Source: RGIG4079 sp045646905 (GTDB taxonomy: Bacteria; Bacteroidota; Bacteroidia; Bacteroidales; Muribaculaceae). Taken from it: 7,321 nt of DNA. Shown in pieces: positions 1 to 6,705 of the stretch. The notes below the pieces were generated by a model. It was not told the origin of the DNA. It made no database searches and saw nothing but the letters and a program-made list of their open reading frames with translations. Location of the stretch: NCBI GenBank assembly GCA_045646905.1, contig JAZRLP010000015.1:1-7321 (forward strand), in the 5' to 3' direction. The translations under genes were made by a program, and so were the position numbers. Each line of letters opens with the position of its first letter. The stretch's first letter is position 1.

Positions 1-1920
1 GATTGTAACGAAAACAAATTCATCAGGAACAAGTATATTAGAAAGCACTACTCCTAATATTGTCGAGAAAATTATTGGTACTAAACTATAACAAGTAACA
101 ACGTAAATTTCTTTCATTTTACCAATGCCACCAAGCAGTACGCATATAAGCCAGTTAGACACTACCCAAAGTATAACTAAACCGATTGTACTTAAAAATA
201 CAAAGAACGAGTTATAGGTGGCAGCGTTAAAGTTGTAATAAGCAAATCCCGAAGCAATATCCGAAACAGCTGAAACCAAATAAAATAAAACAAGTAATAT
301 TGTTGCTATAACAACAGAACCCATTTTCTTTTCCCTTAAAGTTTCAAAAGCTTCAAACGGATGGAATATACTTTTCTTTAAAAGAAGTACTTCTTTATTT
401 TTAATTAAAACAAAGCCGCTTTTCTTTTTATAACATCTAAATAAAATAACGGCTACTGTTAATACAATAAATAAAATAATAAATGGTACAAAGAATTTTG
501 CTAAAATATCGCTACGTGAATTTTCAAAAGCGTCAATATATACCTCACGGTCATTGCCAAGCTTTGCAAATTCTAAGGCACCTTCATTATCGCCATTAAC
601 AAATAAAGCACGTGCGAGACCACTATAACCAAGCTGACTGTTAGCGTCCTGAGCTATAACCTGCTTCCATTCAGCTTCAGCAGCTTCATAATCGTCAGCT
701 AATGTTTTAACCTGTGCCGAACGAACCAACGCACCATATGCGGTAATTGAGAAAACAGTAATGCTCTTTCTGCTGCTATCAGCAACAATCACATCGGTAC
801 CATTAACTGCAATTGCATTTGCGATTGCAAATGTGCCTTCCTGCTCACCTATACCCAGTGAGCCGCCAAATACTGATAACAAATTACATTCCTTATCATA
901 CCAAAAAACTTTACCATAACGAAAATCTAATATATAAAAGAATCCGTCAGCATCTACGTCAATACTTTCAATACCTTGGTGTTGCATTTGACCGTTGTGA
1001 TTAGTAACCTCTAAATCAGCAAAATTAAATGAATCTTTGCCTAATGTATCCTTGCCACCTGGATTTAAAACGTGCACCTGACCTTTTGACTCACCACTTT
1101 TACCAGCTGTTGCGGTATAAATAAAATCGTCAGGTCCTGCAACCAAATCATTAATTTGGAAAGGTAAAGACAATACGGACGATCCCTTTTTAGTATCGTT
1201 TGAAAACAAACGATCAAAAATAGTTTTAAGTACCGTAGAAGCTGAAGCTGCTACATTGTTGGCACCATAAAAGCCCATAAATTCTTCATTTGCAGAGTAA
1301 ACCAATGCACCGTAAAAAGAACCATCGCTAGCAACATAAACAGTATTTGAACTATCAACTGCAACCCTTATAGGCTTATAATCAAATCCCTCAGGGATTA
1401 ATCTTGAATCAGGCAAGGTAAGAGTTTTAATATGATTACCTTCTAGATCACAGATTAAAACCCTTGCATTTTTTGTATCCGCAATATAAATTTTACTATC
1501 TTTAACAAAAATGCCTTTTGAACCATTAAAAGTATAATCCTTATCACCTTTTACGGCAGTAATACTACCTGTAAGTTTATACGACGAATCTAAAATATAG
1601 ATAATTGAAGCTTCACCATCAAGTATATAGATATTATTATCTTCACTAGCAAAAACATCATCTATATTAGTAAATGGAGCAAGCCCCAAATCGGCACCAG
1701 ATATTACATGTTTTACCTTATACATTGGCTTACATGGAACTGCAGTTTTAGAATCAGTGCCAAACTCTTGCCAATAAGTATAAGAAATAAAGCTACCTTG
1801 TTGAGAATTAACTGAAGATGTCGGGGAAGACTCTGCGAAAGCATTAATAGCAAACACAAAAATCAATGCGATGCTTAGTAAAACTACTAATAATTTTTTG
1901 ATTAAAAAACTTTGTTTCAC
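1..1920 (-). CDS. Secreted NHL-type beta-propeller / TPR-like / YIP1 membrane protein (C-terminus cut by window edge)
   Basis: An uninterrupted reading frame of 640 codons runs off the left edge. The GTG start at 1920-1918 is fixed by GGAGG nine bases upstream and by an in-frame TAA at 1923-1921 directly before it. Residues 1-29 form a signal peptide (KK at 8-9, hydrophobic core, AFA before the likely cut). Residues about 65-395 look like NHL/SMP-30-type propeller blades, with recurring strands such as IYIADTKNARVLICD (144-158), FYILDFRYGKVFWYD (328-342) and VIVADSSRKSITVFS (377-391). Residues about 408-455 resemble a TPR helix pair. A membrane span at about 474-495 is followed by a basic stretch. 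From about 519 (HPFEAF) the protein resembles the YIP1 membrane family, with spans near 535-555, 571-596 and 609-630. The gene starts 14 bp after the permease stop, so it is probably in the same operon. The outward propeller suggests a sensing, scaffolding or accessory role for sugar uptake; this is inference. Domain calls are by eye. Confidence 0.82.
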   Translation of the reverse strand, partial: MKQSFLIKKLLVVLLSIALIFVFAINAFAESSPTSSVNSQQGSFISYTYWQEFGTDSKTAVPCKPMYKVKHVISGADLGLAPFTNIDDVFASEDNNIYILDGEASIIYILDSSYKLTGSITAVKGDKDYTFNGSKGIFVKDSKIYIADTKNARVLICDLEGNHIKTLTLPDSRLIPEGFDYKPIRVAVDSSNTVYVASDGSFYGALVYSANEEFMGFYGANNVAASASTVLKTIFDRLFSNDTKKGSSVLSLPFQINDLVAGPDDFIYTATAGKSGESKGQVHVLNPGGKDTLGKDSFNFADLEVTNHNGQMQHQGIESIDVDADGFFYILDFRYGKVFWYDKECNLLSVFGGSLGIGEQEGTFAIANAIAVNGTDVIVADSSRKSITVFSITAYGALVRSAQVKTLADDYEAAEAEWKQVIAQDANSQLGYSGLARALFVNGDNEGALEFAKLGNDREVYIDAFENSRSDILAKFFVPFIILFIVLTVAVILFRCYKKKSGFVLIKNKEVLLLKKSIFHPFEAFETLREKKMGSVVIATILLVLFYLVSAVSDIASGFAYYNFNAATYNSFFVFLSTIGLVILWVVSNWLICVLLGGIGKMKEIYVVTCYSLVPIIFSTILGVVLSNILVPDEFVFVTI

Positions 1921-1934
1921 TTAATCTTTCCTCC
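1918..1934 (-). promoter_or_regulatory. Ribosome binding site and GTG start of the propeller-YIP1 gene
   Basis: GGAGGAAAG begins at 1934, directly after the TAA of the upstream permease (1937-1935). GGAGG (1934-1930) is nine bases from the GTG at 1920. An in-frame TAA immediately precedes the GTG, so translation cannot start further upstream, and the next candidates lie inside the signal peptide. The adjacency of stop and binding site suggests translational coupling to the permease. Confidence 0.8.
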
Positions 1935-2831
1935 TTATCCCTTAATGCCTGCACTACTCATTGATTCTTTAAGACTACCTTGAGAAATAAAGTAAACAAT
2001 GATCGGTGGAATCATCATAAGTACCGAGTTAGCCATTGCAGCACCAGAACGTGCAAGACCACCAGAAACAACCGTTGACATTACCATAGGCAAGGTCTTT
2101 AAAGTTTCACTAAAGATTGTACCTTGTGGGACAAGCGACCACATATCTCTAAACGAGAACAAAGTTAGCGTCAAAAGACAGGGCTTAACGCATGGGAAAA
2201 TAATTGTCCAGAAGGTACGAATCCAACCTGCACCATCAATTTTAGCCGCTTCAATAAGTGCATCAGGCACATATCCATCCATATACTGTTTCATAAGGAA
2301 TACACCCATGGAGGACGGAATTGCAGGTAAAATATAAGACCACAAAGTATCAATGATACCCATACCACTATATATAAGATAACGAGGTATCATAAGGGTG
2401 TAAGCATTAAAAAGAAGCGATAACTGAACGACCATAAAAATTACATTTTTATATTTAATTTTTGACTTAGAAAGTACAAATGCAGCAGAAGCCGAAGCTA
2501 AAACATGCAAAATTGTACCGACAGTTGTTACAAACAAGCTGTTAAACGCATAAATTGAAAACGGTACCTCTAAGCTCTCAATAAGACTTGGGAGAATCAA
2601 ATAGTTTTCAAGCGTAGGTCTTTTAACAATGAATAATGATGGTGGAAAAATCAACAGTTCATCAAGTGGCTTAAAGGATGTAACAATACTGTAAACCAAT
2701 GGAATTACAGAAAATGCTCCAAAAAGAAACAAGAAGAAAAAGAAGAAAAAATTGCCAGCTCGAGATCTTGTATATCTTTTAACCTGTGTCTGTGAATGCA
2801 CCTTCATTTTTTTCTTTTTTAGATTAACCAT
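1935..2831 (-). CDS. Carbohydrate ABC transporter permease, MalG/UgpE type (CUT1 family)
   Basis: This is an inner component of a CUT1 sugar importer that forms the membrane channel with the neighbouring permease. Counting from the ATG at 2831, the protein has 298 residues, close to the family's usual length. The EAA motif that docks the ATPase is at 194-213 (EAAKIDGAG ending in IIFP), with the expected Glu, Ala, Gly and Pro. The periplasmic-side stretch after span 1, SIVTSFKPLDELLIFPPSLF (48-67), is typical of MalG-like proteins. About six spans are visible, near 26-49, 95-120, 130-150, 160-182, 215-230 and 267-285. Span 1 begins with six consecutive Phe (28-33), which is unusual. A lysine-rich N-terminal tail is encoded by an A6-G-A7 tract. 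The ATG lies one base beyond the previous stop, indicating coupled translation; a GTG at 2840 would add three residues but has no spacer to its binding site. No sugar specificity can be read. Confidence 0.93.
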   Translation of the reverse strand: MVNLKKKKMKVHSQTQVKRYTRSRAGNFFFFFFLFLFGAFSVIPLVYSIVTSFKPLDELLIFPPSLFIVKRPTLENYLILPSLIESLEVPFSIYAFNSLFVTTVGTILHVLASASAAFVLSKSKIKYKNVIFMVVQLSLLFNAYTLMIPRYLIYSGMGIIDTLWSYILPAIPSSMGVFLMKQYMDGYVPDALIEAAKIDGAGWIRTFWTIIFPCVKPCLLTLTLFSFRDMWSLVPQGTIFSETLKTLPMVMSTVVSGGLARSGAAMANSVLMMIPPIIVYFISQGSLKESMSSAGIKG

Positions 2832-2832
2832 A

Positions 2833-3732
2833 TTATTCACCCACCTTATTTAGTAAGCTCACAAATAGCTTTCTTGCACCAAACATAAGGGCAAATAAAA
2901 TAACAGAAATTGCCGATGCATAACCCATTTCATATTTAACAGAACCAACGCCATTAAGATATGAAACAATTGTATCTGCGGCATAATTTACTGTAGGATA
3001 ACCTGCAAGCTGTGTAATAATACCACTAATTGAAAATGCACTCGCTATAGTCATAACTGCACTAAATAAGAGCATACTCTTCATGCCGGGTAAAGTAATA
3101 TACCACAATTCTTGCCAACGATTTCTAATACCATCAACTGCACCTGCTTCATATAATTCAGGATTAACATTTTGTAATGATGAAATATTTGCAAGAAAAG
3201 ATACTCCCATACTTGACCATAGCTGAACTGCAACAACAATAGGAATAATTGCAGTTGCATTTGAAAGCCACTGAATAGGTGAAGTTATAATACCAAGTGA
3301 TAAAAGCACCGCATTTACATAACCGTAGCTGTCCCCCGAAAAGGCAATTGACCAAATGAGAAGACCTCCACCTGTAAGAGCTGGTACATAAAACATAAAA
3401 GAAAGCACTGTGCGTAAGAAAGGGCCTAATTCATTTATCATCCATGCAAGCACGAAAGCAAGAAAGAAACCAGCTGGACCGGTAAGAATTGCAAGAACAA
3501 TGGTATTCTTTAAAACTGTTAGGAAAATATCATCTTCTGTAAACATTCTAATATAGTTTTCTAAGCCAGCAAATTTTGGTAGTGATACCATATCAAAATT
3601 AAAAAAGCTTAATACCGAACTGGAAAGTACAGGCAAAACCGTTAACAGGAAGAACAATATAAGGAATGGTGCTAACAAAACATAAAGTTCCCAGTTTTGC
3701 TTCATTGTGTTCAAAGTGTTTTTAAACTTCAT
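2833..3732 (-). CDS. Sugar ABC transporter permease, MalF/UgpA type (CUT1 family)
   Basis: This is the second channel-forming subunit of the importer. The 299-residue protein has the usual length for UgpA-type permeases that lack the extra MalF periplasmic loop. The N-terminus (WELYVLLAPFLILFFLLTVLP, about 14-34) is the typical first span, followed by a GLENY motif (56-60). The EAA motif is at 195-215 (EAGAVDG ending in ITLP); its third position is Gly instead of Ala, a common variant in this family. Further spans lie near 72-98, 106-130, 158-180, 217-240 and 268-290. The ATG is preceded by GGAGG at 3743-3739 with a six-base spacer, and that site starts directly after the stop of the solute-binding protein gene. 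The downstream permease overlaps its binding site with the end of this gene. The four genes from 6593 downward are therefore almost certainly one transcript. Confidence 0.94.
   Translation of the reverse strand: MKFKNTLNTMKQNWELYVLLAPFLILFFLLTVLPVLSSSVLSFFNFDMVSLPKFAGLENYIRMFTEDDIFLTVLKNTIVLAILTGPAGFFLAFVLAWMINELGPFLRTVLSFMFYVPALTGGGLLIWSIAFSGDSYGYVNAVLLSLGIITSPIQWLSNATAIIPIVVAVQLWSSMGVSFLANISSLQNVNPELYEAGAVDGIRNRWQELWYITLPGMKSMLLFSAVMTIASAFSISGIITQLAGYPTVNYAADTIVSYLNGVGSVKYEMGYASAISVILFALMFGARKLFVSLLNKVGE
2841..2847 (-). promoter_or_regulatory. Ribosome binding site that decides the start of the MalG-type permease
   Basis: AAGGTGG (2847-2841) differs by one base from AAGGAGG. It directly abuts a GTG at 2840-2838, leaving no spacer, but is nine bases from the ATG at 2831-2829. 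The spacing favours the ATG. It lies inside the 3' end of the upstream permease gene, which stops at 2835-2833. Confidence 0.65.
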
Positions 3733-3743
3733 ATTATTCCTCC

Positions 3744-6593
3744 TTACTTAGAATATTCTTTGATTTTTCTTTCGATTTCACGGTCGCTGACCTCAGCCCA
3801 CTTAATCATCGCTTCACGAGGTGAATCTGTCTTATTCTTAACTGCCCAAAAAGCCTGATCAATAGAACGTGCAACGTAATAACTACCAGGAACTTCTGGC
3901 ACCTCGGTAACATTATTCCATTGATTCATAATAACCTCTAATGTTTCAGGGTCCCAAGAAAGACGCTTAACTGCGTTAACATTAGCAGAACTTACACGTG
4001 CTGTTTCACCCAAAACTGCCTCAACATCACGTGAATAACGATATTGAACATCTTCAGATACCCACCACTTGAGGAATTCCCAAGCAGCCTCTTTTTCGTC
4101 ACTGTTATTCATAATTGCACAACCCGAACCAGAGCCTGCACAGGTGCGATTAATATTCCCGTTTTCATCAACAATGCCAGGTATCTCAGCAATTTTCCAC
4201 TTGCCATCAATTTCAGGAGCACCGGCGCTAATAGTAAAACAGGTTGTGTAATTTGTGATACCCAAAGGATATACACCAGCGCGGAACTTGTTATAAAAAT
4301 CTGCCTGTGGTTCTAATCCATAACGTGTATAAAAATCAGTCCAGAAATTAAATGTTTTAACTGCTGTTGTATCTGCAAGTGCAGTTGCATTTTGTTTGTC
4401 ATTATAGATATATCCACCCATTTGCATAAGAAGTGATGGATAGAAAGTTAGTCCTCCTACACCAACGTCGACAGTTGCGGTAGACGCAAGTTTTATATAA
4501 GGCAAATACACATTCATTTTATTACGTTGTAATACAGCTGTGGTTTGAATAAATTCATCCCAAGTATTAGGCACCTTGAGTCCCAACTTATTTAATATGT
4601 CTTCACGATAGAACATTACGTTGAATTGCTGCATATCAGGTAGTGCATAACAACCACCTTCATATAAATAAGGTGTTTCAGAACCCTCACAGAAATTCTT
4701 TGCAATTACTTCTTCATAATCATCAAAGTTTTTAAGATCATAAAGAACATCACGCATTGCAAGGTTTACAGGTTGTGAACGGCTCAAATGCAGGTATAGG
4801 TCAGGTGAATTCCCCGAAATAACACCTTGTACCAAGGTTGCGTTTACCTGTTCAATAACAACATCAATGTCATTATTTGCCATAAAATCGCTGTAAATAA
4901 GGTTAGATAAAATCTTAACCTGGTCACGACCCCAGTTAACCCAAATCTTGATGGTCTTACGTCCCTCTGTTGATGTGACATTATCGTTTCTATAATCCTT
5001 TATATAAGCAAATATAAAACGCTTAAATCCAAAAGCTAATCCTTGCCAGAATGAAGCCTTTGGTGTATCAAAATCACTGTCGGGTGCACCGATAATAATT
5101 TGATCTATACCCAATGGCATTTGGCGCATATCATAAAGCCAAGCACTTAAGGTTTGTTGAGCAGAAGAAAACGAACCAACCTGTGTATGTGCTTCATAAA
5201 GATTATTTGTCATTTCATCAATGATACGAATCATATTATTAAGTGCGCCTTCAATTTCACCATTAACAGTAAGTTCTTTACCGATTGAACCTTTAAGAGC
5301 TTTGAGTTCTTTATTAGAACTTTCAAGAATATTTACAAAGTTAGGTATTTGTTTATGTAATTCATAGTCGCGATTTGCATCAGGACTTTCACCAGTTATC
5401 ATGAGAATATCAAGATAAAGATTGCCTAAATCCTCAACGACAACCCCCAATCGGTTTAAAAGATCAGAGGTGTCTGCTAAGGTAACAGACATCGAAATTT
5501 CATGAGGACCTTCGGTAAGATAAACCATATATGGTTCTTTTTCTTCTTCACCAAACTCTTTGAACTGCCAAGAGCTACCATAATTGAATCCAATTTTTGT
5601 TGCTTCATCAAAAGGAGTTTTACCATCAATTTTAAGCCAACGGAAAGTTTCACCATTTGTTACGTAACTTTGATTAAAAGAAAATCCTATTTTATAAAGC
5701 CCGTCCTTTGGAGCGTTAAATTCCCAAGCAATTGTATCACCAGGTGCACTCCAAACCTCACCGCCAATATAGTTAATAACTGAATTTTTAGGATTACTTG
5801 GTGACACATTTGAACTTGCACGATCATTTTTTGGTGATAGTGATGCTGAATCACGCCAAAGCGAATCTTCACCTTCAATAACTATTTGTGCACCATCGTA
5901 TTTTTCAAATTGGTAATAACCAGATGATACCTTGTCATAGCTTTCAACAATTTCGGGTGCAGTCAAAATAATATCTGCTAAATAAAAATCATTTTCAAGA
6001 CAGGTAACCTTAATTTCATGACTTCCCTTTGAAAGCATAAATTCATAAGGTTTTAGAACAAGTCCATTTTTATCCTTCAATATTGCTTCAGAATAGCCAT
6101 CCTCATGCTTTTGCGAAGGTGCAATCTGATCACCGTTTGGAAGCTCGCGAATATCCCCATCATCCTGCCAAACCGAAGAAAACGTAATATCTTCACAATT
6201 AGCAAATGGGATTTGGTCATCGATGCTAAGTGAAATGTGATATTCTTCGGTTGCTTCCTTAACATTAGCAAAAATTGCTTTTATATTGTAAGCGGCATCT
6301 TCAGGTATATCCACAGTAAATACCGCATAATTTTCAACTTTAAGTAAAACTGAATTTTTATCGCTATATTCAGAAACGTCTCCATTGGTAGATGATATCT
6401 TTGTGTTGACGTTATTTAAAGCCGTGGAATAACCAAATTCTTTAATGTAATTCCCGTAATCGGCTATAGAAACATTTTCCACCTTATCTTCCATGATAAT
6501 ATTAGTGTCAGTTTTTGTAGCACTAACGGTCAAGCATGATAAAATAAGCGAAAAACAGACACAAGCGGCCGTTATTTGTGAGAAATATTTCAT
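3744..6593 (-). CDS. Large extracellular solute-binding protein with two N-terminal CBM-like modules
   Basis: This 949-residue protein would deliver sugar to the two permeases. Only the last ~405 residues (about 545-949) are the family 1 (MalE-like) binding domain: a first strand KTIKIWVNWG (546-555), SPDLYLHLS (596-604), a hinge-like stretch ALPDMQQFNVMFYREDIL (650-667), VPNTWDEF (674-681) and a C-terminal EAAWEFLKWW (835-844). Usual binding proteins have about 400-450 residues. The N-terminal half holds two beta-sandwich-like modules (about 43-213 and 225-402). Both end in a similar strand (FYLADIILT and LYLDILMIT), and the second opens with IVIEGEDS, like the E-A-E-D start of CBM6/35-type modules. 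A helical, partly coiled-coil-like linker covers about 412-485. A signal peptide covers 1-25; SPase I cleavage after VSA (23-25) or a weak lipobox at C20 are both possible. The ATG is eight bases from GGAGGT. Exact CBM families are unproven. Confidence 0.93.
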   Translation of the reverse strand: MKYFSQITAACVCFSLILSCLTVSATKTDTNIIMEDKVENVSIADYGNYIKEFGYSTALNNVNTKISSTNGDVSEYSDKNSVLLKVENYAVFTVDIPEDAAYNIKAIFANVKEATEEYHISLSIDDQIPFANCEDITFSSVWQDDGDIRELPNGDQIAPSQKHEDGYSEAILKDKNGLVLKPYEFMLSKGSHEIKVTCLENDFYLADIILTAPEIVESYDKVSSGYYQFEKYDGAQIVIEGEDSLWRDSASLSPKNDRASSNVSPSNPKNSVINYIGGEVWSAPGDTIAWEFNAPKDGLYKIGFSFNQSYVTNGETFRWLKIDGKTPFDEATKIGFNYGSSWQFKEFGEEEKEPYMVYLTEGPHEISMSVTLADTSDLLNRLGVVVEDLGNLYLDILMITGESPDANRDYELHKQIPNFVNILESSNKELKALKGSIGKELTVNGEIEGALNNMIRIIDEMTNNLYEAHTQVGSFSSAQQTLSAWLYDMRQMPLGIDQIIIGAPDSDFDTPKASFWQGLAFGFKRFIFAYIKDYRNDNVTSTEGRKTIKIWVNWGRDQVKILSNLIYSDFMANNDIDVVIEQVNATLVQGVISGNSPDLYLHLSRSQPVNLAMRDVLYDLKNFDDYEEVIAKNFCEGSETPYLYEGGCYALPDMQQFNVMFYREDILNKLGLKVPNTWDEFIQTTAVLQRNKMNVYLPYIKLASTATVDVGVGGLTFYPSLLMQMGGYIYNDKQNATALADTTAVKTFNFWTDFYTRYGLEPQADFYNKFRAGVYPLGITNYTTCFTISAGAPEIDGKWKIAEIPGIVDENGNINRTCAGSGSGCAIMNNSDEKEAAWEFLKWWVSEDVQYRYSRDVEAVLGETARVSSANVNAVKRLSWDPETLEVIMNQWNNVTEVPEVPGSYYVARSIDQAFWAVKNKTDSPREAMIKWAEVSDREIERKIKEYSK
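5388..6467 (-). repeat. Tandem pair of diverged beta-sandwich modules within the binding protein
   Basis: Residues about 43-213 and 225-402 share an arrangement. Each has a strand ending in a hydrophobic run just before a D/N-A-P-like turn (AVFTVDIPEDAAYNIKAIFA at 90-109; TIAWEFNAPKDGLYKIGFSF at 287-306). Each then has a ligand-phrase stretch (SLSIDDQIPF; WLKIDGKTPF), a SKGSHEIKV or TEGPHEISM strand, and a closing DI-containing strand. This supports an internal duplication of a carbohydrate-binding-like fold. The similarity is protein-level only; the DNA is not repeated. Confidence 0.55.
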
Positions 6594-6601
6594 CTACCTA
6601 T

Positions 6602-6607
6602 ACCTCC
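6602..6607 (-). promoter_or_regulatory. Ribosome binding site of the solute-binding protein gene
   Basis: GGAGGT (6607-6602) is eight bases from the ATG at 6593. It begins only two bases after the ATCTTAT segment (6616-6610) that can pair with the loop of the upstream hairpin, so access to it could depend on that structure. Confidence 0.8.
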
Positions 6608-6609
6608 AA

Positions 6610-6653
6610 ATAAGATTTTTGTATGGACACCCCATCTTATAGGGTGTCCATAC
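6610..6653 (-). other. 12-bp perfect hairpin with a loop complementary to the flank of the ribosome binding site (possible pseudoknot)
   Basis: Read on the minus strand, GTATGGACACCC (6653-6642) and GGGTGTCCATAC (6632-6621) form a perfect 12-bp stem around a nine-base loop, TATAAGATG (6641-6633). The loop segment ATAAGAT (6640-6634) is fully complementary to ATCTTAT (6616-6610), which lies four A's beyond the stem and two bases before GGAGGT. Neither strand has a proper T-run after the stem: the minus side reads AAAAATCTTATT and the plus side ATTTTAAG. An intrinsic terminator is therefore unlikely. The structure fits an mRNA-stabilising or translation-tuning leader for the binding protein. 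The four-base connecting loop is short for spanning 12 bp, so a true pseudoknot would be strained. The stem is certain; the role is inference. Confidence 0.6.
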
Positions 6654-6665
6654 ATTTTAAGTAAA

Positions 6666-6695
6666 ATTATAATCTAAAATTTTAGGGTTTATAAA
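6666..6695 (-). promoter_or_regulatory. Possible sigma-A-type promoter for the binding protein-permease-YIP1 unit
   Basis: On the minus strand a perfect TATAAT (6671-6666) is preceded, at 18 bp, by TTTATA (6695-6690), which matches TTGACA at four of six positions. Transcription would begin near 6658, just before the hairpin starting at 6653, giving a transcript with a structured 5' end. The region is very AT-rich, so chance matches are likely, and read-through from the GH16 gene is equally possible because no terminator is seen between them. Confidence 0.35.
6674..6685. promoter_or_regulatory. Palindrome CTAAAATTTTAG in the possible promoter spacer
   Basis: This is a perfect 12-bp palindrome with no central spacer, located between the -35 and -10 candidates. 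It could be a regulator-binding half-site pair. It could equally be chance in AT-rich DNA, and no regulator gene is visible nearby. Confidence 0.2.
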
Positions 6696-6705
6696 TACAT
6701 CTAAA

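Noticed and set aside
816..833. Inverted repeat CATTTGC / GCAAATG
   Set aside because: It is inside coding sequence and is explained by codons for an Ala-Ile-Ala-Asn-Ala-Ile-Ala stretch.
813..1004. Short plus-strand open frame of 63 codons
   Set aside because: It is antisense to the well-supported propeller-YIP1 gene, has no ribosome binding site and shows no recognisable domain.
1195..1214. 8-bp perfect inverted repeat with a four-base loop (ATCGTTTG / CAAACGAT)
   Set aside because: It lies inside the propeller-YIP1 coding frame, and stems of this size with short loops are expected about once by chance in a window this long.
1999..2337. Plus-strand open frame of 112 codons opposite the MalG-type permease
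   Set aside because: It is a shadow of the permease frame; the permease has clear motifs and correct length, and the antisense product resembles nothing.
6621..6653. The strong hairpin as an intrinsic terminator after the GH16 gene
   Set aside because: The minus-strand side is followed by AAAAATCTTATT rather than a T-run, and on the plus strand only four T's follow while no plus-strand gene exists.
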